DNA from: an uncultured Verrucomicrobia subdivision 3 bacterium
GTDB taxonomy: Bacteria; Verrucomicrobiota; Verrucomicrobiia; Limisphaerales; UBA11358
Reading direction: 5' to 3'
Assembly: GCA_903918885.1 (NCBI GenBank)
Contig: CAIXFY010000050.1
Span: 1-64,000 of the forward strand
Length of the DNA stretch: 64,000 nt
The notes beneath the pieces are model-generated. The model searched no databases. It was not told where the DNA came from and saw only the letters and a program-made list of their open reading frames with translations. Shown piece by piece: positions 1 to 8,590 of the stretch. Position numbers and translations under genes: made by a program. Numbering within the stretch: position 1 is the stretch's first letter; each line of letters starts with the position of its first letter.

Positions 1-114
1 GAACAACGCACCCACAAGCGGCTCATCGATATTCTCGAACCGACCGCCAAGACCGTGGACGAATTGAAGAAGCTCAATTTGCCCGCCGGCGTGGACATCA
101 CCATCAAAATCTGA
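1..114 (+). CDS. rpsJ: 30S ribosomal protein S10, C-terminal part (cut by window edge)
   Basis: The first 37 codons in frame 1 read through to a TGA and give the usual end of ribosomal protein S10 ([20 protein letters not shown], finishing in VDITIKI). S10 is part of the 30S subunit head and also binds NusB in transcription antitermination. The 5' part lies outside the window. It is followed after 13 bases by rplC, the standard start order of the S10 operon, which supports the call. Confidence 0.95.
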   Translation, partial: EQRTHKRLIDILEPTAKTVDELKKLNLPAGVDITIKI

Positions 115-127
115 AGAGGACACCACC

Positions 128-844
128 ATGCCACTAGGACTTTTAGGAAAAAAACTCGGTCACACGCGCGTCTATAACGCGGCGGGTAATTTGATTCCCG
201 TGACGGTTGTTCTCGCTGGCCCCAACCGCGTGCTTCAAGTGAAGACGCAGGCGGGCAATGACGGATATAATTCCGTCCAGCTCGGTTTTGACGACCAGAA
301 GGAGCAGCGCCTTACCAAGCCGCTGCTCGGCCACATCAAGAAGCATAGCGGCTTCGCCGTGAAGCGCATCAAGGAATTCCGCGATTTCTCGAAGGAAGTC
401 AAACCCGGCGAAATCGTCGGCGCGACGTTGTTCGCTCCGGGCGATTTCATTGACGCTATCGGCACGACCAAAGGACGTGGCTTTGAAGGTGTCGTGAAAC
501 GGCATCGGATGGCCGGTGGTGATTCGACGCACGGCGCCAAGGGTTGGCATCGTCGCGGTGGCGCGATCGGTCAGCGCCTGTTCCCTGGCACGGTCATGCG
601 CGGCATGCGCATGCCTGGCCACATGGGTCAGGACACGCGCACGACACAAAATCTCGAGGTGATTCAGGTGCTCGAAGCAGACAACCTGCTGCTCATCAAA
701 GGTTCGATTCCCGGCGCGGAAGGCGATTATGTCGTCATTCGCGAATCTAAGAAACGTCCGAAGGGCTGGAAGCCGCCGGTTACGGTCGTTTCCAAGAAGG
801 CCAAGGCTGCTGCTGAAAAGGCGGCCGCCGCACCCAAGAAGTAA
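128..844 (+). CDS. rplC: 50S ribosomal protein L3
   Basis: L3 binds near the 3' end of 23S rRNA and helps start assembly of the large subunit. The 238-residue product opens with PLGLLGKKLGHTRVY and carries the conserved central segment around residues 120-165 (KGRGFEGVVKRH, GAIGQRLFPGTVMRGMRMPGHMG), including the loop that reaches toward the peptidyl transferase centre. The ATG is preceded by AGAGGA at a suitable distance. The last roughly 20 residues are a lysine/alanine-rich tail beyond the usual end near 210 residues. The gene sits between rpsJ and rplD with very short spacers, so it is cotranscribed in the S10 operon. Confidence 0.97.
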   Translation: MPLGLLGKKLGHTRVYNAAGNLIPVTVVLAGPNRVLQVKTQAGNDGYNSVQLGFDDQKEQRLTKPLLGHIKKHSGFAVKRIKEFRDFSKEVKPGEIVGATLFAPGDFIDAIGTTKGRGFEGVVKRHRMAGGDSTHGAKGWHRRGGAIGQRLFPGTVMRGMRMPGHMGQDTRTTQNLEVIQVLEADNLLLIKGSIPGAEGDYVVIRESKKRPKGWKPPVTVVSKKAKAAAEKAAAAPKK

Positions 845-851
845 TTAAGCC

Positions 852-1481
852 ATGAAAATTTCCATTAAAAATACCGCCGGGAAGAATCAGGGTGAACTCG
901 AAGTGAAGTTTGCCATGATTGAAAACGGCCGCGGCACGCAGGCCGTTCACGACGCCGTCACCGCGTATCGCGCGGCGCAACGCAGTGGCACGGCTTGCAC
1001 CAAGACCGCCGGCGAAGTGGCTGGGACGAACCGGAAACCGTGGAAGCAAAAAGGCACGGGTCGCGCCCGCGCCGGTTCCTTCCAATCCCCGTTGTGGGTC
1101 GGTGGTGGCGTGGTCTTCGGACCGAAGCCCCGCGACTTCAGCAAGAAAATCTCCAAGAAGACCAAGTCCCTCGCGCTCCGTAAGGCTTTGAGCGAACGCC
1201 TCAAGCTCGGCGACGTGGTGGTCGTGGAAGATTTGAAATTGGCTTCGCCCAAGACGAAGGATTTCGTCAAGGTCATCGAAGCTCTGGAATTGACCGGCAC
1301 GACGCTTGTCGTTTCCTGCGGCGAAGAGAACAAGAACCTCACTATGGCCGCACGCAATATCTCCTTCGTGGACGTGACCACGAGCGATTCGCTCAACACC
1401 TACGACGTGTTGCGTCCGGACAAACTGCTCTTCACCAAGAGCGCGTTTGAAAAAGTCGAAGCCCGTCTCAACAAGGAATAA
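852..1481 (+). CDS. rplD: 50S ribosomal protein L4
   Basis: L4 lines the peptide exit tunnel; in proteobacteria it also autoregulates the S10 operon. The 209-residue product shows the family core: the tunnel-loop segment TNRKPWKQKGTGRARAGS at about residues 59-76, then SPLWVGGGVVFGPKPRDF, and a C-terminal globular part ending in KSAFEKVEARL. It starts 7 bases after the rplC stop and its own stop is one base before the rplW start codon, so translation is probably coupled. No truncation is seen. Confidence 0.96.
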   Translation: MKISIKNTAGKNQGELEVKFAMIENGRGTQAVHDAVTAYRAAQRSGTACTKTAGEVAGTNRKPWKQKGTGRARAGSFQSPLWVGGGVVFGPKPRDFSKKISKKTKSLALRKALSERLKLGDVVVVEDLKLASPKTKDFVKVIEALELTGTTLVVSCGEENKNLTMAARNISFVDVTTSDSLNTYDVLRPDKLLFTKSAFEKVEARLNKE

Positions 1482-1482
1482 C

Positions 1483-1764
1483 ATGAACTCTTTTGACATC
1501 ATCAAGACCGTCCGTCTGACGGAAAAAGGCACACGCCAGGGCGAGAAGTATAATCAGTATACCATCGTTGCCGACCGCCTCGCCACCAAGCCGCAAATCA
1601 AACAGGCCGTGCAGGAATTGTTCAAGGTCAAGGTCACCAAAATCAACACGCTGAACGTCCGTGGCAAGGCTCGCCGCAAGCGCACTGCGCAGGCTGGCGT
1701 CACGAACGCTTGGAAAAAAGCCATTGTCACGTTGAAAGACGGCGATAAGATTGTTTTGACCTAG
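1483..1764 (+). CDS. rplW: 50S ribosomal protein L23
   Basis: L23 lies at the exit of the peptide tunnel and is the docking site for trigger factor and SRP. The start is taken at the ATG at 1483 (MNSFDIIKTVRLTEKG), one base after the rplD stop. An upstream in-frame ATG inside rplD would add 12 non-homologous residues and was rejected. The resulting 93-residue protein has the family landmarks: an N-terminal PVLTEK-like RLTEKG, the YTIVADRLATKPQIKQAV segment, and the VTKINTLNVRGKARR loop. A terminator-like hairpin follows within 20 bases, so this is the last gene of the transcript here. Confidence 0.95.
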   Translation: MNSFDIIKTVRLTEKGTRQGEKYNQYTIVADRLATKPQIKQAVQELFKVKVTKINTLNVRGKARRKRTAQAGVTNAWKKAIVTLKDGDKIVLT

Positions 1765-1781
1765 TCGAGATTTGAAAATGT

Positions 1782-1816
1782 AAAACGCGAGGTGATTTCA
1801 CCTCGCGTTTTTTTAG
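1782..1816 (+). terminator. Rho-independent terminator after rplW
   Basis: Perfect 14-bp inverted repeat AAAACGCGAGGTGA / TCACCTCGCGTTTT separated by TT, followed by a run of T. It starts 17 bases after the rplW stop and separates the ribosomal operon from the convergent fucose genes. The flanking A and T tracts would also allow it to work for the minus strand. Confidence 0.9.
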
Positions 1817-1881
1817 TCTGCTTTTTGACCTTCTAGTTCCGATTGGATGGATTTATTTTCCTGACGTTGCAAATATCCTAA

Positions 1882-3351
1882 TCAAGCCTCGCGGTCTTTG
1901 TTTTCCAATTTTTGCCAGAACATGCCGTAGATGGCGATGAACACAAAGCACACGAGCGGCACCACGAAGCCGGCGCGCATTGAACTCGTGTCCGCGATGT
2001 GCCCCATGAACGGCGCGGCAATCGCGCCGCCGACGATGGACATGACAATCATCGACGAGCCGAGCTTAGTGTGGTCGCCGAGGCCGCGGATTCCGAGGGC
2101 AAAAATGGTCGGGAACATGACGGACATGAAGAAAAACGTTCCGAACATCGCATACAAGCCGGGCTTGCCGCCACCCATGCAGATTGCTGTCAGCACGATG
2201 TTAATCGCTGCATAGACGGCGAGCACGAGGTTGGGCTTGAACTGGCTGATCACAATGCTGCCAAATAGCCGACCGGTCGCAAACAAAACAAAACCAATGG
2301 CCCCCAGCCAATAGCCGGCCTTTTCCGCCGTGACTCCGGGGTCGTTCTCAATGGTGTAATTGACGCAGAAACTGAAGATGCCCGTCTGCGCCGCGACGTA
2401 AAGAAACTGTGTGCCGATGCCGAGCGTGAAATGTTTGCGCCGGAACAAATCCCAGTTTTTTGAAACCAGCATAAACCCACCGACGTAGGTGGCCACGAGC
2501 AGTCCGTATTTGGTCGGGGCAAACAAGGCTGGGGGTAGGCTCAACAGCGCCCAGATTAATCCGAGAATCGGCGCGATGAAGAAATACAGCAGGCCGCAGA
2601 CAATCGCCAACGCGATGCCGATACTGCCCAACTGGCCACCGGAAGGCTTGAGGCGGTTCTTTTGCTCCGCCGTTTTTTTACTTTCATCCTCGGTGTGCAG
2701 ATCCGGCACCTTGCAGACGGCAAAAATGACCAGCAGAACCGCCACAAAAATCCCAATGCCCATGTAAGGCTTAGCCAAACCTTCATTGGCGTTCGCAACA
2801 CTGCCCGAGAATGCAAAATGACTACCAACAATCGGGCCGAGGATCCAGCCGCCGCCGTTGATCGTCTGTGCGATGTTGATGCGCGTCGCGCCGTGCTCCG
2901 GCGAGCCGAGCACCGTGGTGTAAGGATTGGCAATGGTTTCCAGACAGGTCATGCCCGTGGCAATCACAAACAAGCCGAGCAGAAATGCCCAGTATTGGCC
3001 GATGCTGACGGCCGGAATAAACCAGAACGCACCCGTCGCAATCAGCGACAGGCCGACGAGAATGCCGCCCTTGTAACCAAGTTTGCGCGCGATGAGGCCA
3101 GCGGGAATCGCCATCAGGAAGTAAGCCAGATAATTGGCCGATTGAACGAGGCCGGACTGTTCCTTGTTGATGTGGAGCGAGTCCTGAAAATGCTTGTTAA
3201 GAATATCAATCATGCCATTGCAAAATCCCCACAGCAGGAATAGCGAGGTGACCAGCGCAAAGGTGATGAAAAGATTTCTGCCGTCAGCGGTTTTAAAAAG
3301 TCCGCCGCCCGTGCCGCTGGAGGTGTGCGTAGTTTGAGTTGGTGTGATCAT
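1882..3351 (-). CDS. fucP: L-fucose:H+ symporter (MFS sugar permease)
   Basis: An inner-membrane permease of the FHS branch of the major facilitator superfamily, importing L-fucose with protons. The 489-residue product has about twelve hydrophobic segments. The first transmembrane region contains WGFCNGMIDILNKHFQ at about residues 41-56, a hallmark of FucP-type transporters, followed by SGLVQSANYLAYFLMAIPAG. It is longer than E. coli FucP (438 residues), mainly through a hydrophilic N-terminus and a central loop with extra hydrophobic stretches around residues 240-300. It is the third gene of fucI-fucU-fucP, 37 bases after fucU. Substrate assignment rests on family motifs plus the neighbouring fucose genes. 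Confidence 0.92.
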   Translation of the reverse strand: MITPTQTTHTSSGTGGGLFKTADGRNLFITFALVTSLFLLWGFCNGMIDILNKHFQDSLHINKEQSGLVQSANYLAYFLMAIPAGLIARKLGYKGGILVGLSLIATGAFWFIPAVSIGQYWAFLLGLFVIATGMTCLETIANPYTTVLGSPEHGATRINIAQTINGGGWILGPIVGSHFAFSGSVANANEGLAKPYMGIGIFVAVLLVIFAVCKVPDLHTEDESKKTAEQKNRLKPSGGQLGSIGIALAIVCGLLYFFIAPILGLIWALLSLPPALFAPTKYGLLVATYVGGFMLVSKNWDLFRRKHFTLGIGTQFLYVAAQTGIFSFCVNYTIENDPGVTAEKAGYWLGAIGFVLFATGRLFGSIVISQFKPNLVLAVYAAINIVLTAICMGGGKPGLYAMFGTFFFMSVMFPTIFALGIRGLGDHTKLGSSMIVMSIVGGAIAAPFMGHIADTSSMRAGFVVPLVCFVFIAIYGMFWQKLENKDREA

Positions 3352-3388
3352 GGTTTATGCGTTGGTGGTGATAAATGGATTTTGGAAT

Positions 3389-3820
3389 TTATGAAAGCGG
3401 CGTCACGCCCTTTTTTAGGATTATGTTCCCGTATTTGGCCGTCTCACCGGTCATTACCACGGCAAACGCCTTCTTGGCGCGTTCGTAAAAGGCGAACCGC
3501 TCAACGCGTTCCGGTGCCTTCGCTCCCACCGCGTGTTTGCGAATTGTTTTCAGATAGTTGGTTTCGACCTTCGGATCAAGCTTGTCGCCCGCCACCGCCG
3601 CCATCATTGCCAGCGGCGGCGCGTATTGATCCAATTCAAAAATCGGCAGGATGCCGTCCAGCAACGCCGCGATGCCCACGCCATCGGCACGCAACACCCG
3701 AGCGTTCACGGAATGGCCGGGGAAGTGCGCGTCGGCCAAAATAATTTCATCGCCATGTCCCATTTCGGCGAGCGTCTTCAACAATTCCGGACTGATGCAC
3801 GGCGCAATACCTTTGAGCAT
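3389..3820 (-). CDS. fucU: L-fucose mutarotase (RbsD/FucU family)
   Basis: Interconverts the alpha and beta anomers of L-fucose in the cytoplasm, supplying the form used by the isomerase. The 143-residue product is full length for FucU and shows the family signature near the N-terminus: [20 protein letters not shown], then [16 protein letters not shown] with the conserved Asp and His residues, and near the end the [19 protein letters not shown] and [10 protein letters not shown] segments. It lies 22 bases after fucI and upstream of fucP on the same strand, so it is part of the same transcript. Confidence 0.94.
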   Translation of the reverse strand: MLKGIAPCISPELLKTLAEMGHGDEIILADAHFPGHSVNARVLRADGVGIAALLDGILPIFELDQYAPPLAMMAAVAGDKLDPKVETNYLKTIRKHAVGAKAPERVERFAFYERAKKAFAVVMTGETAKYGNIILKKGVTPLS

Positions 3821-3842
3821 ATTTTTATTCGCTAAACTTAGA

Positions 3843-5627
3843 TCAAGCGTAGAGCGCGCCGAAATTCTTGCAAGCGCGATAATCCGCGCCTTCCAAATCG
3901 GCCGTGCCGAATGCCGCCCAACTGCTCGGACGGAACACTTTTTCCGCCGCCACGTTGTGCATGTAAACCGGAATGCGCAGCATGGACGCCAGTGAAATCA
4001 GGTCCGCGCCGATGTGTCCGTAGCTGATGGAACCGTGGTTCGCACCCCAGTTGTTCATCACGGAATAGACATCGCGGAAAGCGCCGTGGCCGGTGAGGCG
4101 CGGCGCAAACCACGTTGTCGGCCAGGTCGGATTCGTGCGCTGGTCGAGCGCGTCGTGAACTTTCGTCGGCAAATCTACGGTGTAACCTTCGGCAATCTGC
4201 AACGCCGCGCCGAGGCCTTTGACGAGATTCAATCGGCACATCGTCACGGGCATGCCGCCCTTGGTGAGGAAGCGCGTGCTCCAGCCGCCGCCGGGGAAAT
4301 ATTCCGTAATGCTCGGATGCCACGTCGTCGCGCCGAGACATTTCTGCGCTTCGCCTTTGGAAATTTCCCAGAACGGTTTCATCGCGGGCTGGCCGTTGAT
4401 GGATTGTTGGCCGGTGCCGTCGAGCGTCGCGGGACCGGAATTAATGAGATGCAAAATACCATTCGCCGCCGCGCCTTCGAGCGTGTAGCCGGAAACGCGC
4501 TTCACGGAATCCGCGCTCCAATACGTCCGCACGTCCGCAAAAATCTGCGCGGTGTTCGTGAGCAAGTAGCCGAGCAACATCGAAGCGCCGTTGAGGCAGT
4601 CGTTTTCGGTGGCGACGATGTAAGGCGCGCGGGTGCCGTTCCAGTCGAACGACGTGTTGAGGATGGCTTCGAGATAATCGCCGTTCGGCTGATAATCCGT
4701 CCACTGGCGCTGGCCTTGGAAACCGGACGCGATGGCATTGTGGCCCTGCGCTTCTTCGCCGTAGCCCATCTTCTTCAGAACCGGATTGCCGACCATCAAG
4801 TCACGGGCGATGAGCGCCATCTTCACGGACGTTTCCCATTCGCGGTCGAGCGATTTGCGCGAGCGCTTGGTCTTGGGCGAGTTGTAATCTTTGCCTTCGG
4901 GACAATTCTGTTTCGTCCACGCGAGCGCCTTCTTGTATTCGGCCTGATCGAAAATGCCTTTATCCATGCGGCGCAGGAACTCGGTCATGTCAATCGTCTC
5001 GACGCGCATGCCGAGATAATCCTCAAAGAACGGCTGATCCACGATGGAGCCGGCGATACCCATCGAGACGCCGCCCATGCCGAGATAAGATTTACCGCGC
5101 ATCAACGCGACCGCCAGACCGGCGCGGGCGAAGCGAAGAATTTTTTCCTGCACATCGGCGGGAATTGATTTGTCGGTGCCATCTTGAACATCGCGACCGT
5201 AGATGCTGAACGCGGGAATGCCCTTCTGCGAATGACCAGCGAGCACGGCGGCGAGATAAACCGCGCCGGGGCGTTCGGTGCCGTTGAAACCCCAGACCGC
5301 TTTCGGAACGAGCGGGGTCATGTCCATTGTTTCGCTGCCGTAGCACCAGCACGGCGTGATGGTGAGCGACACCCCGACGTTTGCTTTCGCAAATTTTTCC
5401 GCGCACGCAGCGGCTTCAGCCACGCCACCGATGCAGGTATCGGCGATGATGCATTCCACGGGCTCACCGTTCGGATAGCGGAGCGTGGAGGAGATCAATT
5501 TCGCGGCAGCCTTGGCCTGATCCATCGTTTGTTTTTCGAGCGACTCGCGCACGCCACCGAGGCGGCCGTCAATGGTCGGGCGGATGCCGATTTTGGGAAG
5601 GGAACCGGAAAAGACAGATTGTTTCAT
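3843..5627 (-). CDS. fucI: L-fucose isomerase
   Basis: Mn-dependent ketol isomerase converting L-fucose to L-fuculose. The 594-residue length is close to E. coli FucI (591). Recognisable blocks are [20 protein letters not shown] near the N-terminus, the [29 protein letters not shown] block at about residues 98-126, [34 protein letters not shown], and the C-terminal half with [21 protein letters not shown]. It is the first gene of the fucIUP operon, with an AraC-type regulator immediately upstream in the same orientation. No fuculokinase or fuculose-phosphate aldolase is found nearby, so the lower pathway must be encoded elsewhere or differ. Confidence 0.96.
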   Translation of the reverse strand: MKQSVFSGSLPKIGIRPTIDGRLGGVRESLEKQTMDQAKAAAKLISSTLRYPNGEPVECIIADTCIGGVAEAAACAEKFAKANVGVSLTITPCWCYGSETMDMTPLVPKAVWGFNGTERPGAVYLAAVLAGHSQKGIPAFSIYGRDVQDGTDKSIPADVQEKILRFARAGLAVALMRGKSYLGMGGVSMGIAGSIVDQPFFEDYLGMRVETIDMTEFLRRMDKGIFDQAEYKKALAWTKQNCPEGKDYNSPKTKRSRKSLDREWETSVKMALIARDLMVGNPVLKKMGYGEEAQGHNAIASGFQGQRQWTDYQPNGDYLEAILNTSFDWNGTRAPYIVATENDCLNGASMLLGYLLTNTAQIFADVRTYWSADSVKRVSGYTLEGAAANGILHLINSGPATLDGTGQQSINGQPAMKPFWEISKGEAQKCLGATTWHPSITEYFPGGGWSTRFLTKGGMPVTMCRLNLVKGLGAALQIAEGYTVDLPTKVHDALDQRTNPTWPTTWFAPRLTGHGAFRDVYSVMNNWGANHGSISYGHIGADLISLASMLRIPVYMHNVAAEKVFRPSSWAAFGTADLEGADYRACKNFGALYA

Positions 5628-5628
5628 A

Positions 5629-5660
5629 ATTATGGATAGGCGCTAGTGTCTTTCCATAAT
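5629..5660. promoter_or_regulatory. 8-bp inverted repeat in the fucI upstream region
   Basis: ATTATGGA at 5629-5636 and its exact complement TCCATAAT at 5653-5660, 16 bases apart, just before the fucI start codon at 5627. It could be an operator or a hairpin in the mRNA leader. The neighbouring AraC-type regulator is a candidate ligand-responsive binder, although that family more often uses direct repeats. No clear ribosome-binding site was seen between the repeat and fucI. Confidence 0.4.
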
Positions 5661-5769
5661 GGCATACTGCCTATTTCAATTAAGACAATTCATTTGGATG
5701 AAGGTGCATAATCCTTGGACATAACACAGGATTTGCCTTATTTACAACAAGCCGGTCTTGCCGAAACAA

Positions 5770-6654
5770 TCAAGTCAAATGCAACTGCCGATATTCCGAA
5801 GGAGATTGTCCACAATGCCGTGCGAAGGCTCGCGCAAAGTAGGCGGCGTCGGGAATGCCAACCTCGCTGGCTACTTGTTTCACCGGCGCGCGACTGGTGA
5901 GCAACAGATACTGGGCGCGCTCCATCCGGCGTTGCATGAGATATTCCAGTGGTCGGACGCCGACCAGTTTTTTGAAGCGGTCTGAAAAGTAAGTGGGATG
6001 CAGTTTTACGGCGCGCGCCAAATCGCCCAGCAAAATATTTTCATGCATATGGGAGTGGATGAACTCTTGGACGGTTAGAAACTGTCGTGTGGCGCGGGCA
6101 TGAACACCTTCATGGTCACGGGCTGTCCGCAGAAACGGCGATAGCAGAATAGTTAAAACCCCGTTTGCCTCAAATGAATCTACGGCCGGTGCGTCATGGT
6201 TGACTTGTTCAGCTGCTAATGGGTAACGCTGGTATTCTTCCTTGGTCGGATCGAAACATGGAAGTTTTCGGTCAGGATAGAGTGCTTCAAGTCGTTGAAA
6301 TTGTTTTAAGGCTGTCGAGGCTGCTGGAATTTGATAATCAAAATCTAATAACGACAGCAAATCATTGCCCGTTGGCAGCCGCGAAATAAAATGTAGGTAG
6401 TAATGATCCAGACGGCGGGAGCAGGAGCAGTCGTGCTTTGTGAACGGTGGCACCAGATGCAGTTGTCCCGGGGTAAGCCGGAATTCACGATTGTGGTGAC
6501 GCACGCGAGCCTGACCATCCAAAATCAGCCACAATCTAGAAAACGGACTAATCACATTTTTAAAATTCCACCAGCGCCGTGCCTCGGTGCGTTGAATTGC
6601 CAAAATTCTCAAGTCCAGCGAACGGAGTAATTCTTGATTGAAGGGGGTCTTCAT
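5770..6654 (-). CDS. AraC-family transcriptional regulator, likely of the fuc operon
   Basis: A 294-residue regulator with an N-terminal cupin-like sensing half and a C-terminal double helix-turn-helix. The N-terminal half contains RHHNREFRLTPGQLHLVPPF, typical of the AraC cupin that binds a small ligand. The C-terminal region from about residue 190 carries QEFIHSHMHENILLGDLARA, HPTYFSDRFKKLVGVRPLEYL and PDAAYFARAFARHCGQSPSEY, matching the two helix-turn-helix motifs and the family signature. It lies 142 bases upstream of fucI in the same direction, so control of fucIUP is a reasonable inference. The sugar it senses cannot be read from sequence. Confidence 0.88.
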   Translation of the reverse strand: MKTPFNQELLRSLDLRILAIQRTEARRWWNFKNVISPFSRLWLILDGQARVRHHNREFRLTPGQLHLVPPFTKHDCSCSRRLDHYYLHFISRLPTGNDLLSLLDFDYQIPAASTALKQFQRLEALYPDRKLPCFDPTKEEYQRYPLAAEQVNHDAPAVDSFEANGVLTILLSPFLRTARDHEGVHARATRQFLTVQEFIHSHMHENILLGDLARAVKLHPTYFSDRFKKLVGVRPLEYLMQRRMERAQYLLLTSRAPVKQVASEVGIPDAAYFARAFARHCGQSPSEYRQLHLT

Positions 6655-6787
6655 TTATTGCAATTGTCCGGCGCAATTTTTACCGAAGGTCAGGTTGGGA
6701 GCAAGTCCGACGCAACGGCTTTTAAATCCAAAGAAGTGTAAAAAAACAGTCGAACCGCACCGGTGTTAAATTTCTGCAGGGCGGGCA

Positions 6788-6806
6788 AGGTCAATCTAAT
6801 TGACCT
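6788..6806. promoter_or_regulatory. Perfect inverted repeat upstream of the AraC-type gene
   Basis: AGGTCAAT-CTA-ATTGACCT, an exact 8-bp inverted repeat with a 3-base centre, lies about 135 bases upstream of the regulator start at 6654. It has the size and symmetry of a dimeric repressor operator. The rest of the 280-base interval (6655-6934) shows no coding potential and no other clear signal. Confidence 0.4.
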
Positions 6807-6934
6807 CTAAGCCGATGCTCGCGTCAGCGACAAATAAGAATTCTCCAAAAATCTAATCAGCGAATTCATCTGAAAACCAAGGGTCAACGGCGTAATGCCC
6901 GCCACTCATCAACCCAAATTAGAAGTTGGTTCTG

Positions 6935-7540
6935 CTAGATCAACCCCAGTTTGGCTAGCTCATTTCGGGTGGTTTTTTCTGCCTGATGCAAGATGGCACG
7001 CCAGCTACGCGCCGCACCAGCGGCGATGTTTTCCGCTCGGTCATCGAGATAAATCAGGTCTGCACCGCGGCGTCCGCACATTTTCTCCATCGCTTCGTAA
7101 ATGGGCGCATCCGGCTTCGTAGCGCCGATTTCGTAGGAAAAGATGTAGCCGTCAAAATTTTTGAAGAAGGGAAATTTTTTCTGCACATGTTCGATGGCGA
7201 GGTCGTTGGTATTGGAAAAAATATAGGTCTTGAATCCGGCCTGCCGTAGCTCTGCGTGGAGCGCGGTGATGCCGTGTATTTCGGCAAAGATGTCCGCAAA
7301 GTAGCTGCCGAATTCAACAACATCGCCGTGAAAATCGATGGCGTCACACACCGCCTTGTAAAACTCATGCCGCGTGAGGCGGCCGGATTCATATTCCACC
7401 AACAGCGGCGAACTGCCGAGGAACGCGTGTAAATCTGCCGGGGCTTTGGCGCTGCGCGCGGCGATTTTTTGCGCGGCGATGGAATAATCAAAATCCACCA
7501 GCACTTTGCCCAAATCAAAAATGAAAACCGGCTGGCTCAT
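6935..7540 (-). CDS. HAD-superfamily hydrolase, YihX-like sugar phosphatase
   Basis: A 201-residue cytoplasmic haloacid dehalogenase-like phosphatase. All four HAD motifs are visible: FIFDLGKVLVDFD at the N-terminus (nucleophilic Asp, with the DLG variant typical of the YihX subgroup), IFSNTND as motif II, a conserved Lys in GATKPDAPIYEAM, and IYLDDRAENI as motif IV. E. coli YihX acts on glucose 1-phosphate, but the substrate here is not predictable. Its start codon overlaps the recR stop (ATGA), so the two are translationally coupled at the end of the dnaX-ybaB-recR gene string. Confidence 0.85.
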   Translation of the reverse strand: MSQPVFIFDLGKVLVDFDYSIAAQKIAARSAKAPADLHAFLGSSPLLVEYESGRLTRHEFYKAVCDAIDFHGDVVEFGSYFADIFAEIHGITALHAELRQAGFKTYIFSNTNDLAIEHVQKKFPFFKNFDGYIFSYEIGATKPDAPIYEAMEKMCGRRGADLIYLDDRAENIAAGAARSWRAILHQAEKTTRNELAKLGLI

Positions 7541-8142
7541 AACATTTCCCGCCGTCCTTCCAATGCGCGATTCAGCGTGAGTTCATCGGCGAATTCCAAA
7601 CCGCTACCGGCTGGCAGTCCGAAACCGATGCGAGAAATTTTCAGTCCTGGCCGCGCGAGCCGCTTTGCTAGATAATTGCTCGTTGCGTCGCCTTCCACAT
7701 CTGTGCCGAGGGCGATAATAATTTCTCTGATGGGCTCGGTGCTCAAGCGTTTTTCCAAATCGCCGATGCGCAAATCATCGGGTTCCACGCCGTCAAGTGG
7801 TGAAATTTTTCCGCCTAGCACATGAAACTTACCGCGGTAAGTGCCAGACTTTTCCACGCTCAAAATATCCACCGCGCGTTCCACGATGCAAACGAGCGAG
7901 GTGTCGCGCCGCGAATCCGCACAAGTGGGGCAGGGCGATTCCTCAGTCAACGCGCCGCAGGTGGTGCAAAACTGAATTTTTTCGCGCGCGCTTAGGATGG
8001 CGTCCGCTAGTTGCTTCACGATGGCGGAATCCGTCTGCACCAGATGAAGTGCAACGCGCTCGGCGGAGCGCGGGCCAATGCCAGGCAGCTTACTCAACGC
8101 GGCGGTCAGTGTGGTGATGGATTCGGGAAGCATAAAAGGCAA
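7537..8142 (-). CDS. recR: Recombination mediator protein RecR
   Basis: RecR works with RecO/RecF to load RecA onto SSB-coated DNA during gap repair. The 201-residue length is standard. It has the N-terminal helix-hairpin-helix region (LSKLPGIGPRSAERVALHL), the four-cysteine zinc finger CTTCGALTEESPCPTC at about residues 57-72, and a Toprim domain with CIVERAVDILSVEKSGTYRG and LGTDVEGDATSNYL. It follows ybaB and dnaX on the same strand, the arrangement known from Bacillus (scr-dnaX-yaaK-recR). Confidence 0.96.
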   Translation of the reverse strand: MPFMLPESITTLTAALSKLPGIGPRSAERVALHLVQTDSAIVKQLADAILSAREKIQFCTTCGALTEESPCPTCADSRRDTSLVCIVERAVDILSVEKSGTYRGKFHVLGGKISPLDGVEPDDLRIGDLEKRLSTEPIREIIIALGTDVEGDATSNYLAKRLARPGLKISRIGFGLPAGSGLEFADELTLNRALEGRREML

Positions 8143-8236
8143 AGGCAGAAGGGAGAATTAAGAATGCAGAATCAAAACTGGCGCGCTGTGCACGGAAAAT
8201 AATTTCTTCATTCTGTCTTCTGATTTCTGCATTCCA

Positions 8237-8545
8237 TCACATTCCCGGCAGACTGAATCCTGCGGTGGCCTTGCCCATTTCAGAATTGGAAATTTCCTTG
8301 GCCTGATTGAGCGCCTGATTCGCAGCGATGAGAATCATATCCTCGACAACTTGCGCGTCGGACGGATTTAACGCGGACGGGTCAATTTTGATGGACGCAA
8401 TCGAGCCGTCGCACTTGGCAACGACTTTCACCGCGCCGCCACCGCTGGTGGCTTCCACGGTGCGCGTGGCGAGTTGCGCCTGGATTTGTTCCATCTGCTG
8501 CTGCATTTTTGCAGCCTGTTTCATGAGTTTACCGATGCTGGACAT
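8237..8545 (-). CDS. ybaB: Nucleoid-associated protein, YbaB/EbfC family
   Basis: A 102-residue DNA-binding protein forming pincer-shaped dimers on the nucleoid. The N-terminal helix (IGKLMKQAAKMQQQMEQIQAQL) and the core EATSGGGAVKVVAKCDGSIASIKIDPSAL match the family closely, and the length is typical. It lies 45 bases after dnaX and about 95 bases before recR, conserving the dnaX-ybaB-recR order of many bacteria. Confidence 0.95.
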   Translation of the reverse strand: MSSIGKLMKQAAKMQQQMEQIQAQLATRTVEATSGGGAVKVVAKCDGSIASIKIDPSALNPSDAQVVEDMILIAANQALNQAKEISNSEMGKATAGFSLPGM

Positions 8546-8590
8546 GGTTCGTTAATCGTTGAATGGTTGAATCGTTGATCTGAAATCAAA

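Noticed and set aside
701-720. GGTTCGATTCC, resembling a tRNA T-arm
   Set aside because: It is inside the conserved rplC coding region and has no surrounding cloverleaf; no tRNA was found in the window.
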